Assembly: GCF_003660445.1 (NCBI RefSeq)
Contig: NZ_QZVQ01000009.1
Location: 186,001-250,000, forward strand
Origin: Croceibacterium ferulae
GTDB lineage: Bacteria; Pseudomonadota; Alphaproteobacteria; Sphingomonadales; Sphingomonadaceae
DNA: 64,000 nucleotides
Direction: 5' to 3'
In this document: piece by piece, positions 1 to 7,870 of the stretch
How the letters are laid out: every line of letters starts with the position of its first letter
Position numbering within the stretch: the first letter of the stretch is position 1
Position numbers and translations under genes: made by a program
The notes under the pieces: model-generated
What the model saw: only the letters and a program-made list of their open reading frames with translations
Database searches by the model: none
Told to the model about the DNA's origin: nothing

Positions 1-1
1 T

Positions 2-463
2 GCGCCGGAGGGTACCATCATCGAGACCTGCCCCGGCGCCGCCGCCGCCGTGGATGAGGTCGCCCGCCGGCTGGTGCGGCAGGGCGGTGTCGCGCTGTTC
101 GTCGATTACGGCCATTTGCACCCGCGCACCGGATCGACGCTGCAGGCCGTGCGCGCCCATCGCAAGGTCCCGGTGTTCGAGACGCCGGCGGAAGCGGACC
201 TGACCGCGCATGTCGATTTCGCCACCCTGGTCGACGTGGCGCGCAAGGCAGGTGCGCGGGTCAGCTTCACCGCGGAGCAGGGCGCCTTCCTGCGGGCGCT
301 GGGGCTGGAGGCGCGGGCCGCACAACTGGCGGCGCGCCGCCCGGCCCGCACCGGGGAGCTCGCCGCGGCGGTTGAGCGGCTGGCGGATCCTGCGCAGATG
401 GGCGCATTGTTCAAGGTGATGGCACTGGCAGCCCCCAGCTGGCCGGATGGGGCGGGCTGCTGA
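2..463 (+). CDS. MidA-family SAM-dependent methyltransferase, C-terminal part
   Basis: The frame is open from the window edge and stops at 463, so these are the last 153 residues of a longer gene. The segments PGAAA, FVDYGH, TLQAVRAHR and FETPAEADLTAHVDF resemble the second half of the MidA/NDUFAF7 class I methyltransferases. In that family the D-Y-G and A-D-L-T-x-H-V-D-F segments line the cofactor and substrate site; the mitochondrial member dimethylates an arginine of a complex I subunit. Whether the bacterial protein has the same target is inference. A GTG lies at 50 in the same frame, but conserved sequence (EGTIIETCPGAAAA) runs upstream of it, so it is not the start. Confidence 0.85.
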   Translation, partial: APEGTIIETCPGAAAAVDEVARRLVRQGGVALFVDYGHLHPRTGSTLQAVRAHRKVPVFETPAEADLTAHVDFATLVDVARKAGARVSFTAEQGAFLRALGLEARAAQLAARRPARTGELAAAVERLADPAQMGALFKVMALAAPSWPDGAGC

Positions 464-561
464 TCGTTTCATCTGTGCTCCGCCGGAACGCGTGGGCACG
501 TCCGGCGGTTCTCCTGTGCACATGCCGCGCACGTGATGCGTGGCGACCGAGGAGATGCATC

Positions 562-1146
562 ATGGGCGAGTATGAGCCTGACGACAGCCGCGATGTCACG
601 CTGAAGCCGAACAACGTGCCGGGCGAGCCGGAGCCGACCGGCCCGCGCGAGGACCAGACGCGCCCGAAGCCCGATGCCGGCAAGACCCAGCCGCACCAGC
701 AGCAGCAGGCGCAGAGCCAGTCCATGGGCGGGATGAGCCAGTCGCAAGGCGGCGGCTCGATGACGTCCAGAGGCGAACAGCCGAGCGCGCCCGGCGCTTC
801 CCGCGTGAAGGCCGAGACCTTCGAGGAAAAGAGCGTGGAGACGGTCGATCCCGCGCCGTGGGGTGCCGAGGCGACACAGCCATCCACACCCGACCCCAAG
901 CGGGAAAGCGACACCGGCATCGGCGGCTCGGCCTATGACAGCTATGCCGACACGCTGAGCGAGCAGGCCCCTGCCGGCAGTGACGCCAGGCGCCAGCAGG
1001 CCGCGGAGCAGGGCGATGCCGGTGATGTGCCGGCCCCGGCCGAGCCCGACGAGGATGCCGAAGCGACGGAGGCTGACAGCGCCAGCCGCGGCTACGGCGA
1101 TTCCGGGGATGAGCGGCTGGCCACCCTGCGTGGCGGCGACGCCTGA
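562..1146 (+). CDS. Hydrophilic, probably disordered hypothetical protein
   Basis: A 194-residue protein starting at ATG 562, chosen because a GGAG Shine-Dalgarno lies just upstream at about 551-554 and because the residues before it are uncharged and unlike the rest. The composition is very polar (Pro, Gln, Asp, Glu, Ser, Ala) with Q-rich stretches around residues 35-65, no hydrophobic segment, no signal peptide and no cysteine. I recognise no domain; long intrinsic disorder is the natural reading. It is followed after 28 bases by the DUF2171 gene in the same direction, so the two are probably co-transcribed. Function unknown. Confidence 0.6.
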   Translation: MGEYEPDDSRDVTLKPNNVPGEPEPTGPREDQTRPKPDAGKTQPHQQQQAQSQSMGGMSQSQGGGSMTSRGEQPSAPGASRVKAETFEEKSVETVDPAPWGAEATQPSTPDPKRESDTGIGGSAYDSYADTLSEQAPAGSDARRQQAAEQGDAGDVPAPAEPDEDAEATEADSASRGYGDSGDERLATLRGGDA

Positions 1147-1174
1147 ATTTTTTCAACCTGAGGAGACACAGACA

Positions 1175-1444
1175 ATGGCAGATGCAAGCGCAATCCGTGA
1201 GCACATGGAAGTCATCGGCGCCGATGGCGTGCATGTGGGCACGGTGGACAAGGTCGAAGGCGACCGGATCAAGCTGACCAAGAAGGACTCGGGTGCCCAG
1301 ATCGAAGGGGCGGAAGGTACCCATTCGGGCCACCACCACTTCATCTCGCTCGGCTTGGTGGCCGAGGTTGAAGGCGACCAGGTCCGGCTCAGCGCCACCG
1401 CCGCCAACGCCCAGCTGTTCGAGGAAGAGGAAGGCGAGGCCTGA
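1175..1444 (+). CDS. DUF2171 domain protein
   Basis: An 89-residue protein with a good ribosome site (GAGGAG at about 1160-1165) before ATG 1175. The run MEVIGADGVHVGTVDKVEGD followed by IKLTKKDSG and HHHFISLGLV is the DUF2171 pattern, a small PRC-barrel-like beta fold. DUF2171 proteins are common in alphaproteobacteria and often lie near stress genes; no biochemical role is established. The C-terminus is acidic (EEEEGEA). A terminator follows directly, so this ends a two-gene unit with the disordered protein upstream. Confidence 0.8.
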   Translation: MADASAIREHMEVIGADGVHVGTVDKVEGDRIKLTKKDSGAQIEGAEGTHSGHHHFISLGLVAEVEGDQVRLSATAANAQLFEEEEGEA

Positions 1445-1472
1445 CCGCCTGATCGCTTTTCGAAGATAGTGG

Positions 1473-1505
1473 ACGGCCCGTCGCTGCGCGCGGCGGGCCG
1501 TTTTC
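1473..1505 (+). terminator. Intrinsic terminator after the DUF2171 gene
   Basis: An 8-bp perfect stem (1473-1480 with 1494-1501) closes a GC-rich hairpin, and TTTT follows at 1501-1504. It separates the DUF2171 unit from nasT. Confidence 0.8.
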
Positions 1506-1563
1506 GTGTTCGCTGCGGGTCGTTGCCAAAGCGCGTCAACTGCCGCATGCTGCGGGTGCGAAC

Positions 1564-2145
1564 ATGCGGATTGTCATCATCGACGATACGGGCGCCCGGG
1601 CCTCCGTCCTCGAGGACGGCCTGCGCGAAGCCGGCTATGACGACATCCATGTCGTGCCGCCGACGGGCGCCTTCGTCAGCCGCATCGAACGGTTGGTGCC
1701 CGATGTGGTGCTGATGGACTTGGGCAGCCCCAGCCGCGACACGCTGGAGGAGATGCTGCTGGTCAGCCGGGCGCTGGCCCGGCCCATCGCCATGTTCGTG
1801 GACCAGTCGGATGAACAGATGATCTCCGCCGCGATTGATGCCGGCGTGTCGGCCTATGTGGTGGATGGCCTGCGCAAGGATCGCGTGAAGCCGATCCTGG
1901 ACCTGGCCGTGCGCCGCTTCACCGCGTTTGCGCGGATGCAGGCGGAGCTGACCGATGCGCGGAACCAGCTGGCCGACCGCAAGGTGATCGACCGGGCCAA
2001 GGCGATCCTGATGCAGCAGCGCGGCCTGGGCGAGCCGGAGGCCTATGCCCTGCTGCGTTCCACCGCGATGAATGGGAACAAGCGCATGGCGGAGGTGGCG
2101 GAGGCGCTGATCACCGCCAGCGAGCTGCTGGGGGGCATGAAGTGA
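1564..2145 (+). CDS. nasT: NasT, ANTAR-type antitermination regulator
   Basis: The 193-residue protein has an N-terminal receiver-like domain (residues 1-120, acidic pair D7-D8 and the phosphoacceptor-position D52 in VVLMDLG) and a C-terminal ANTAR RNA-binding domain (about 131-190, with DRKVIDRAKAILMQQRGL and a helical AYALLRSTAM segment). ANTAR proteins bind paired hexaloop hairpins in leader RNAs and prevent terminator formation. The next gene, nasS, overlaps it and encodes the expected ligand-binding partner, and two matching leaders lie downstream at 3399 and 4900. Regulation in NasT/NasS pairs of other bacteria occurs by NasS sequestering NasT until nitrate or nitrite binds; that mechanism is inferred here. 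Confidence 0.93.
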   Translation: MRIVIIDDTGARASVLEDGLREAGYDDIHVVPPTGAFVSRIERLVPDVVLMDLGSPSRDTLEEMLLVSRALARPIAMFVDQSDEQMISAAIDAGVSAYVVDGLRKDRVKPILDLAVRRFTAFARMQAELTDARNQLADRKVIDRAKAILMQQRGLGEPEAYALLRSTAMNGNKRMAEVAEALITASELLGGMK

Positions 2146-3353
2146 GCACGGCCGGCGACACGATCCGGGCAGCCTTTCTGCCGCTGACCGACAGCGCGGT
2201 GCTGGTCGCCGCGCGCGAATGCGGCTTCGCGGCGGAGATGGGCATCGACCTGCAGCTGGTGCGCACCGAAAGCTGGGCCACGCTGCGCGACCGGCTGGTC
2301 TACGGCCAGGTGCAGGCGGCGCAGATGCTGGCGCCCCTGGCCGTGGCGGTGACGCTGGGACTGGGCGGCGTGCCGACGCCGCTGGCGGCCCCGTTCAAGC
2401 TGAACGTCAACGGCAATGCGGTGGTAATGCGGCCGGATTTCGCCGCGGCGCTGGACCCGGATATCGCCGCGCGCCTGAACGATCCGCTGGCCACCGCGCA
2501 TGATTTCGCCACCGCGATCGGCCTGTATCGCCGCAAGCCGCAGATCGGCATCGTGCACCGGTTCTCCAGCCATGCGCTGATGCTGCGATACTGGCTGGCG
2601 AGCGCCGGCATCGATCCGGATCGTGACGTTGCCCTGCGCGTGCTGCCCCCGTCGCTGATGCTGGAGGCGATGCGCGGCGGGGAGATCGACGGCTTTACCG
2701 CCGGCGACCCATGGCCGGCCGCCGCCATCGCCGAAGGGCTGGCCGAGGCCGTCGCGCTGGGCGCGCGCATCTGGCAGCGCGGGGTGGAAAAGGTGCTGGC
2801 CTTCCGCAGCGACTGGCTGGACGACCATCGGGAGGTGGCGGACCGGCTGCTGCTCGCGCTGGCGCGCGCGGCAGCGTGGTGCGATGCGCCCGAAAACCGC
2901 ACGCAGCTGGCCAGCTTGCTGGGCCGATCCGATTACGTCGACATGCCGGCGGCGCTGATCGAGCGATTGCTGTCCGGCCAGTTCACACCCCGGATCGGCG
3001 CGCCGCCGCTGCCGGTGGAGGACCTGATCCTGTTTCACCGCGAGGCTGCCAACTTCCCGTGGCGCAGCCAGGCCCTGTGGATCTGGTCGCAACTGGTCCG
3101 CTGGGGGCAGGCGGTACCGGGGGCAGAGGCGCAGGCAGCGGCCGGCGCGGTGTTCCGGCCGGACATCTACCGCCGCGCACTGGCGGGAAGCGGTGCGGTG
3201 ATGCCGGGCGCCAGCGCCAAGCTGGAAGGCGCGGTTGCCATGCCCACCGGCGTCGGCGCTCATGGCGGCGCGCTGCTGCTGGGGCCGGACCGGTTCTTTG
3301 ACGGGCGGGTCTTCGATCCGGAGGCAATCGACACCTATCTGGCCGGGTTCTAG
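2142..3353 (+). CDS. nasS: NasS, cytoplasmic nitrate/nitrite sensor (NrtA/CmpA-like)
   Basis: The 403-residue protein begins at GTG 2142, inside the nasT stop (GTGA overlap), implying translational coupling. It matches the NrtA/CmpA substrate-binding fold of nitrate ABC transporters: IRAAFLPLTDSAVLVAA near the N-terminus, the PFKLNVNGNAVVM segment, and the GEIDGFTAGDPWP segment around residues 180-192. It lacks a signal peptide or lipobox, and no ABC permease or ATPase is nearby, which distinguishes a NasS sensor from a periplasmic transporter component. By family knowledge it holds NasT inactive in the absence of nitrate/nitrite. Confidence 0.92.
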   Translation: MSTAGDTIRAAFLPLTDSAVLVAARECGFAAEMGIDLQLVRTESWATLRDRLVYGQVQAAQMLAPLAVAVTLGLGGVPTPLAAPFKLNVNGNAVVMRPDFAAALDPDIAARLNDPLATAHDFATAIGLYRRKPQIGIVHRFSSHALMLRYWLASAGIDPDRDVALRVLPPSLMLEAMRGGEIDGFTAGDPWPAAAIAEGLAEAVALGARIWQRGVEKVLAFRSDWLDDHREVADRLLLALARAAAWCDAPENRTQLASLLGRSDYVDMPAALIERLLSGQFTPRIGAPPLPVEDLILFHREAANFPWRSQALWIWSQLVRWGQAVPGAEAQAAAGAVFRPDIYRRALAGSGAVMPGASAKLEGAVAMPTGVGAHGGALLLGPDRFFDGRVFDPEAIDTYLAGF

Positions 3354-3363
3354 CGAAGATTGC

Positions 3364-3392
3364 TTGCAAACAGCGCGAGCCTGCGTGATTAT
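3364..3392 (+). promoter_or_regulatory. Candidate sigma-70 promoter of the narK leader
   Basis: TTGCAA (3364-3369) and GATTAT (3387-3392) are separated by 17 bases. Transcription would begin near 3399, exactly at the first leader hairpin, the same spacing as in the nirB leader. Confidence 0.5.
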
Positions 3393-3398
3393 GTCCTG

Positions 3399-3448
3399 GT
3401 TCACGCAATGATGCGTGAACGCACAGGCTGACCTCCCCAAGGGCGGGG
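3399..3448 (+). promoter_or_regulatory. ANTAR-target leader RNA of narK (two hexaloop hairpins)
   Basis: Hairpin 1 is an 8-bp perfect stem (3399-3406 with 3413-3420) closed by the hexaloop AATGAT. Hairpin 2 is CCCC/GGGG (3435-3438 with 3445-3448) closed by AAGGGC. Both loops have A at position 1 and G at position 4, the signature of ANTAR RNA targets. A strong terminator follows, and narK is next. NasT is the expected ligand. Confidence 0.8.
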
Positions 3449-3475
3449 CACGGGCAGCACCAGCACAAAAGCAGC

Positions 3476-3528
3476 AAAGCCGCTGACCGAACGGGCACCC
3501 GCGTGCCTGTCCGGCCTGCGGCTTTTTT
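3476..3528 (+). terminator. Regulated intrinsic terminator in the narK leader
   Basis: AAAGCCGC (3476-3483) pairs with GCGGCTTT (3518-3525), the interior also pairs in large part (GGGCAC with GTGCCT), and six T follow at 3523-3528. It stands between the ANTAR hairpins and narK, the position expected for a terminator that NasT disables. Confidence 0.85.
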
Positions 3529-3572
3529 CGTGTCCACGATCCGGCCATTCGCGCCGGCCTGGGGGAAGCATC

Positions 3573-4829
3573 ATGGCAACCGCTTATCTGGACGGCACCG
3601 ATCGATCGCCGCCCGCGCCCTTCACCGTCGCGCCGGCGGACAGCTTCTGGCGCAGCGGGCACAAGCCCACGCTGATCGCCGCCTTCCTGTATTTCGACCT
3701 CGCCTTCATGGTCTGGGTCATCCTGGGGCCGCTGGCGCCCGACATCGCCGCCGCCTTGTCGCTCAGCCCGGCGCAGAAGGGGCTGATGGTCGCCACGCCC
3801 ACGCTGATGGGCGCGGCTCTGCGGGTGGTGAATGGCCTGCTGGTGGATCGCATCGGCCCCAAGCGGTCCGGCGCGATCGGGCAACTGATCGTGATCGGCG
3901 GCCTGCTCAGCGCCTGGACGCTCGGGGTGAACTCCTTCGCCGGCACGCTGGTGCTGGGCGTGATCCTGGGCTTCGCCGGCGCGAGCTTCGCCATCGCCCT
4001 GCCGCTCGCCAGCCGGTGGTATCCACCAGAGCACCAGGGCAAGGCGATGGGCCTGGCCGGCATGGGCAATTCGGGCACGGTGCTGGCCGCCCTGTTCGCG
4101 CCGACGCTGGCCAAGCTGTTCGGCTGGAACACCGTGCTGGGCCTTGCCTGCATCCCGCTGTCGATCGTATTCGTCGCCTACATGCTGATGGCGAAGGACG
4201 CGCCGGGCCAGCCCGCGCCCAAGCCGATCACCGCCTATCTGGCGCCGCTGAGGAGTGGCGATGCCTGGTGGCTGATGGGCTTCTACGCCGTCACCTTTGG
4301 CGGTTTCTCCGGCCTTGCCTCCTCGCTGACGATCTACTTCACCGACCGGTTCGGGCTGACCACGGTGGCGGCGGGCTATTGCACGGCGGCCTGTGTATTC
4401 GCGGGGTCGCTGGTGCGGCCAATGGGCGGCGCGCTGGCCGACCGGGTCGGGGGCATCCGCGCGCTGCTGGTGGTGTTCGTGGTCGCTGCCATCGCGCTGG
4501 CGGGTGTCAGCATCGCCTCCACGCTGGTGGCGGCGCTGTCGCTGTTCGTACTGGCCATGCTGGCGCTGGGCACGGGGAATGGCGCGGTGTTCCAGCTGGT
4601 GCCGCAGCGCTTCGGCTCGGAGATCGGCGTCATGACCGGCCTGGTCGGCATGGCCGGCGGCGTGGGCGGGTTCTGGCTCGCTTCCTCGTTGGGCGTGGCG
4701 CGGCAGTTTACCGGCAGCTTTGCCGGCGGCTTCCTGGTCTTCGCCGCGCTCGCCGTGCTGGCCTTGGTCGGCCTGTTGATGGTGAAGGGTGACTGGCGCG
4801 CGCGCTGGTCCACTGGGGCGCGGATCTGA
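3573..4829 (+). CDS. narK: Nitrate/nitrite transporter, MFS (NNP family)
   Basis: A 418-residue, about 12-helix membrane protein. The segment around residues 130-165 (GFAGASFAIALPLASRW, then PPEHQGKAMGLAGMGNSGTV) is a nitrate signature of the NarK/NasA/NrtP family, and a second glycine-rich signature (GTGNGAVFQLVPQRF, then GVMTGLVGMAGGVGGFWL) appears near residues 330-370. It would import nitrate and possibly export or import nitrite across the inner membrane. Its position between nasS and nirB, behind a NasT-type leader, fits an assimilatory role. The symbol narK is used by homology; such genes are also called nasA or nrtP. Confidence 0.92.
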   Translation: MATAYLDGTDRSPPAPFTVAPADSFWRSGHKPTLIAAFLYFDLAFMVWVILGPLAPDIAAALSLSPAQKGLMVATPTLMGAALRVVNGLLVDRIGPKRSGAIGQLIVIGGLLSAWTLGVNSFAGTLVLGVILGFAGASFAIALPLASRWYPPEHQGKAMGLAGMGNSGTVLAALFAPTLAKLFGWNTVLGLACIPLSIVFVAYMLMAKDAPGQPAPKPITAYLAPLRSGDAWWLMGFYAVTFGGFSGLASSLTIYFTDRFGLTTVAAGYCTAACVFAGSLVRPMGGALADRVGGIRALLVVFVVAAIALAGVSIASTLVAALSLFVLAMLALGTGNGAVFQLVPQRFGSEIGVMTGLVGMAGGVGGFWLASSLGVARQFTGSFAGGFLVFAALAVLALVGLLMVKGDWRARWSTGARI

Positions 4830-4861
4830 CATCTCCCCCTGCGATTTGCGCAAGGTTCTGC

Positions 4862-4890
4862 TTGAGCATGGCGCCGAATCGTTCTAAAGT
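4862..4890 (+). promoter_or_regulatory. Candidate sigma-70 promoter of the nirB leader
   Basis: TTGAGC (4862-4867) and TAAAGT (4885-4890) are 17 bases apart, placing the start near 4897, immediately before the first leader hairpin at 4900. Confidence 0.5.
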
Positions 4891-4899
4891 TGCATGAAA

Positions 4900-4951
4900 G
4901 AGAGCAAGGTCGCTCTCGATATCAGCGCCGCGACGATCCGCCGAAGGATTG
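4900..4951 (+). promoter_or_regulatory. ANTAR-target leader RNA of nirB (two hexaloop hairpins)
   Basis: Hairpin 1 is GAGAGC/GCTCTC (4900-4905 with 4912-4917) with hexaloop AAGGTC, matching the A1/G4 ANTAR rule. Hairpin 2 is CGATCC/GGATTG (4934-4939 with 4946-4951, one G-T pair) with hexaloop GCCGAA, which keeps G4 but has G at position 1. The order promoter, two hairpins, terminator repeats that of the narK leader. Confidence 0.75.
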
Positions 4952-4970
4952 CCAAGGCATCGTTGATGGC

Positions 4971-5024
4971 AAGGCCGCCATCCAGGCTCCGGTTCAAACC
5001 GGGGCCCGGATGGCGGCCTTTTTC
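4971..5024 (+). terminator. Regulated intrinsic terminator in the nirB leader
   Basis: A 13-bp perfect stem (4971-4983 with 5008-5020) encloses a second small palindrome, and TTTTT follows at 5019-5023. It lies 18 bases before nirB, so the operon cannot be expressed without read-through. Confidence 0.88.
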
Positions 5025-5041
5025 GTTTTGGAGCACAGCCC

Positions 5042-7546
5042 ATGGACCTGCAGACCGGCCTCGATCCGGCCCTCGACCCGGATGGCGATGGCGACCTGCC
5101 GTTCGCCGACCCGCGCGTCCGCCAGCATCTGGTGGTGATCGGCAATGGCATGGCGGGCTGCCGCGCGGTGGAGGAGCTGCTGGCCCGCGATGGCGGCAAC
5201 TGGCGCGTCACCATCTTCGGGGCCGAGGCTCATGTAAACTACAACCGCATCATGCTGTCGCCGGTGCTGGCGGGCGAGAAGAGCTTCGACGAGATCGTCA
5301 TCAATCCGCGTGGCTGGTATGACGACAACGCGATTGACCTGGTCACCAGCGATCCAGTTATCGCCATCGACCGGGCGAGCCGCACCGTCACCAGCCGATC
5401 GGGGCGTACGGTCGGCTACGACCGGCTGCTGATCGCCACCGGGTCCGACCCGTTCATCATCCCGGTGCCTGGGCACGACCTGCCGGGCGTCATCAGCTTC
5501 CGCGACATGACCGACGTCGACACGATGCTGGCGGCCAGCGCGGCCGGCGGATCGGCGGTGGTGATCGGCGGCGGGCTGCTGGGGCTGGAGGCGGCGCATG
5601 GGCTGGCGTTGCGCGGGATGCAGGTCACCGTGCTGCACCTGATGCCGACCCTGATGGAACGCCAGCTGGACGAGGCCGCCGGCTGGCTGCTGAAATCCGC
5701 GCTGGAGGCTCGGGGCCAGGTAATCCTGACCGGGGCCGACACCGCCGCCATCTATGGCGAGGGCCGGGTGGAAGGCGTGCGGCTGAAGGACGGGCGCGAG
5801 ATCCCCGCCAGCCTGGTGGTGATGGCGGTCGGCATCCGCCCGTCGGTGAAGCTGGCGCGCGAGTGCGGACTGGCGGTGGGGCGCGGCATCCAGGTGGACG
5901 ACCACATGGTCACCAGCGACGCCAACGTGCTGGCCGTGGGCGAATGCGTGGAACATGACGGCCAGGTCTATGGCCTGGTCGCGCCGCTGTGGGACATGTG
6001 CCGCAGCCTGGCCGACGGGCTGATCGGCACGGCCAATCCCTATCGCGGCTCCGTCACTTCCACCAAGCTGAAGGTGTCCGGCATCGATGTGTTCTCCGCC
6101 GGCGACTTCTCGGGCGGGGAGGGGTGCGAGGACATCGTGCTGCGCGATGCGGCGCGCGGGATCTACAAGCGGGTGGTGCTGCGCGATGACCGGGTGATCG
6201 GCGCGGTGCTGTATGGCGATACCGCCGATGGCAGCTGGTATTTCGACCTGCTGAAGAAGGGCACCGACATCGCGGATTTGCGCGATGTGCTGATCTACGG
6301 CCAGGCCTTCGCCACGGGGGGCGCCCAGGCGGACCCTAATGCCGCCGTTGCAGCCCTGCCGGCAGATGCGGAAATCTGCGGCTGCAACGGCGTCACGAAG
6401 GGGCAGGTGGTCGGCTGCATCGAGGCGGGCGCCGCCAGCCTCGATGCCGTGCGCCAGACCTGCAAGGCCTCCGCCAGCTGCGGTTCCTGCACCGGCCTGG
6501 TCGAGACGTTGCTGGCGCTGACCCTGGGTGAGGAGGCGGTGGAGAGTGGCCCCAAGACCATGTGCGGCTGCACCAGCTTCGGCCATGACGATGTGCGGCG
6601 CGAAATCGTGGCGCAGGGCATGCGCTCCATTCCGGAGGTGATGCAGCGCCTGCACTGGTCCACGCCCGATGGCTGTTCCAGCTGCCGACCGGCGCTGAAC
6701 TACTACCTGCTGTGCGCATTGCCGGGCGAGTACCAGGACGACCAGCAGAGCCGCTTCGTCAACGAGCGCCTCCACGCCAACATCCAGAAGGACGGTACCT
6801 ATTCGGTCGTGCCGCGCATGTGGGGCGGCCTCACCAACCCGCGCGAGCTGCGCGCCATCGCCGATGTGGTGGAGAAGTATGACGCGCCGATGGTGAAGGT
6901 GACCGGCGGCCAGCGGCTCGACATCTTCGGCATCAAGAAGGAGGACCTGACCGCCGTCTGGGCCGACCTCAACGCCGCCGGCATGGTCAGCGGCCATGCC
7001 TATGGCAAGTCCCTGCGCACGGTGAAGACCTGTGTCGGCAGCGAATGGTGCCGCTTCGGCACGCAGGATTCCGCCGGGCTCGGCGTCCAGGCGGAGCGGA
7101 TGACCTGGGGCAGCTGGATGCCGCACAAGTTCAAGATCGCGGTTAGCGGTTGTCCGCGCAATTGCGCGGAGGCGACGATCAAGGATTTCGGCATCATCTG
7201 CGTCGACAGCGGCTACGAACTGCATGTCGGCGGCAATGGCGGCATGAAGGTGCGCGTCACCGACCTGCTGTGCAAGGTGGCGACGGAAGCCGAGGCGCTG
7301 GAGCATTGCGCCGCCTTCATCCAGCTCTACCGCGAGGACGCCCGCTATCTGGAGAGGACCGCCCCGTGGATCGAGCGGGTGGGGCTGCCTTACATCCAGG
7401 AACGGCTGCTGGGCGATGCCGACGAGCGCGCCGCATTGGCCGAGCGGTTCCACCATTCACAACGCTTCTCGCAAGACGATCCCTGGGCCCAGCGCGTCGA
7501 GGGCGCGGATGCCCATCTCCACCGCCAACTCGAGCCCGCGGAGTGA
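5042..7546 (+). CDS. nirB: NADH-dependent nitrite reductase large subunit
   Basis: The 834-residue protein reduces nitrite to ammonium with NADH in the cytoplasm. It has an N-terminal FAD/NAD(P) oxidoreductase part (VVIGNGMAGCRAVEELL near 30-46; a second dinucleotide motif VVIGGGLLGLEAAHGLALRG near 172-192), BFD-type [2Fe-2S] segments (CGCNGVTKGQ with CKASASCGSC around 445-485, and CGC with GCSSC around 508-550), and the C-terminal siroheme/[4Fe-4S] half with TCVGSEWCRFG near 663 and SGCPRNCAEA near 702. These four cysteines bind the coupled cluster. It heads the nirB-nirD-nasA-cobA operon behind the regulated leader. Confidence 0.96.
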   Translation: MDLQTGLDPALDPDGDGDLPFADPRVRQHLVVIGNGMAGCRAVEELLARDGGNWRVTIFGAEAHVNYNRIMLSPVLAGEKSFDEIVINPRGWYDDNAIDLVTSDPVIAIDRASRTVTSRSGRTVGYDRLLIATGSDPFIIPVPGHDLPGVISFRDMTDVDTMLAASAAGGSAVVIGGGLLGLEAAHGLALRGMQVTVLHLMPTLMERQLDEAAGWLLKSALEARGQVILTGADTAAIYGEGRVEGVRLKDGREIPASLVVMAVGIRPSVKLARECGLAVGRGIQVDDHMVTSDANVLAVGECVEHDGQVYGLVAPLWDMCRSLADGLIGTANPYRGSVTSTKLKVSGIDVFSAGDFSGGEGCEDIVLRDAARGIYKRVVLRDDRVIGAVLYGDTADGSWYFDLLKKGTDIADLRDVLIYGQAFATGGAQADPNAAVAALPADAEICGCNGVTKGQVVGCIEAGAASLDAVRQTCKASASCGSCTGLVETLLALTLGEEAVESGPKTMCGCTSFGHDDVRREIVAQGMRSIPEVMQRLHWSTPDGCSSCRPALNYYLLCALPGEYQDDQQSRFVNERLHANIQKDGTYSVVPRMWGGLTNPRELRAIADVVEKYDAPMVKVTGGQRLDIFGIKKEDLTAVWADLNAAGMVSGHAYGKSLRTVKTCVGSEWCRFGTQDSAGLGVQAERMTWGSWMPHKFKIAVSGCPRNCAEATIKDFGIICVDSGYELHVGGNGGMKVRVTDLLCKVATEAEALEHCAAFIQLYREDARYLERTAPWIERVGLPYIQERLLGDADERAALAERFHHSQRFSQDDPWAQRVEGADAHLHRQLEPAE

Positions 7547-7551
7547 CCCCC

Positions 7552-7869
7552 ATGATCGATATCGGCCCGGTCGATGCCATTCCCCTGCGCGGCAGCCGCA
7601 GCGTAACGCTCGATGGCGAGAACATCGCCGTCTTCCGCACCGGCGACGACCGCATCTTCGCGCTGGTCAATCGGTGCCCGCACAAGCATGGCCCCCTGAG
7701 CGAAGGTATCATCCACGGCCACGCCGTCGCCTGTCCGCTGCACAACTGGCGGATCAGCCTGGAGACGGGCGAGGCACTGGGTGCGGACCGGGGCTGCACG
7801 CCCACGGTGGCGGTGCGGGTGGAGGCCGGCCGCATCCTGCTGGCGGCCCCCATCCGGGCCGCAGCCTGA
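7552..7869 (+). CDS. nirD: Nitrite reductase small subunit, Rieske-like
   Basis: The 105-residue NirD partner of NirB begins 5 bases after the nirB stop. It carries the Rieske motifs C-P-H (RCPHKHGPLSEG, around residues 43-54) and CPLHNW (around 63-68), so, unlike many enterobacterial NirD proteins that have lost the ligands, it can probably bind a [2Fe-2S] cluster. Length and fold match the family. Confidence 0.94.
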   Translation: MIDIGPVDAIPLRGSRSVTLDGENIAVFRTGDDRIFALVNRCPHKHGPLSEGIIHGHAVACPLHNWRISLETGEALGADRGCTPTVAVRVEAGRILLAAPIRAAA

Positions 7870-7870
7870 A

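Noticed and set aside
3362-3380. A hairpin before 3399 that might be a first ANTAR hairpin (GCTTGC with GCGAGC).
   Set aside because: The loop is seven bases rather than six, and it overlaps the likely -35 box, so it would not be in the transcript.
2043-4853. A 936-residue reading on the minus strand across nasS and narK.
   Set aside because: It lies entirely opposite genes with clear family matches; composition is the Arg/Gln/His-rich kind expected of antisense frames in high-GC DNA.
4868-4897. A TGGCGC/TTGCA pair resembling a sigma-54 promoter before nirB.
   Set aside because: The GG to GC spacing is about twice the required 10 bases; a sigma-70 pair with correct spacing is present.
4994-7456. 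An 820-residue minus-strand reading opposite nirB.
   Set aside because: nirB is certain on the plus strand, and no domain is visible in the other frame.
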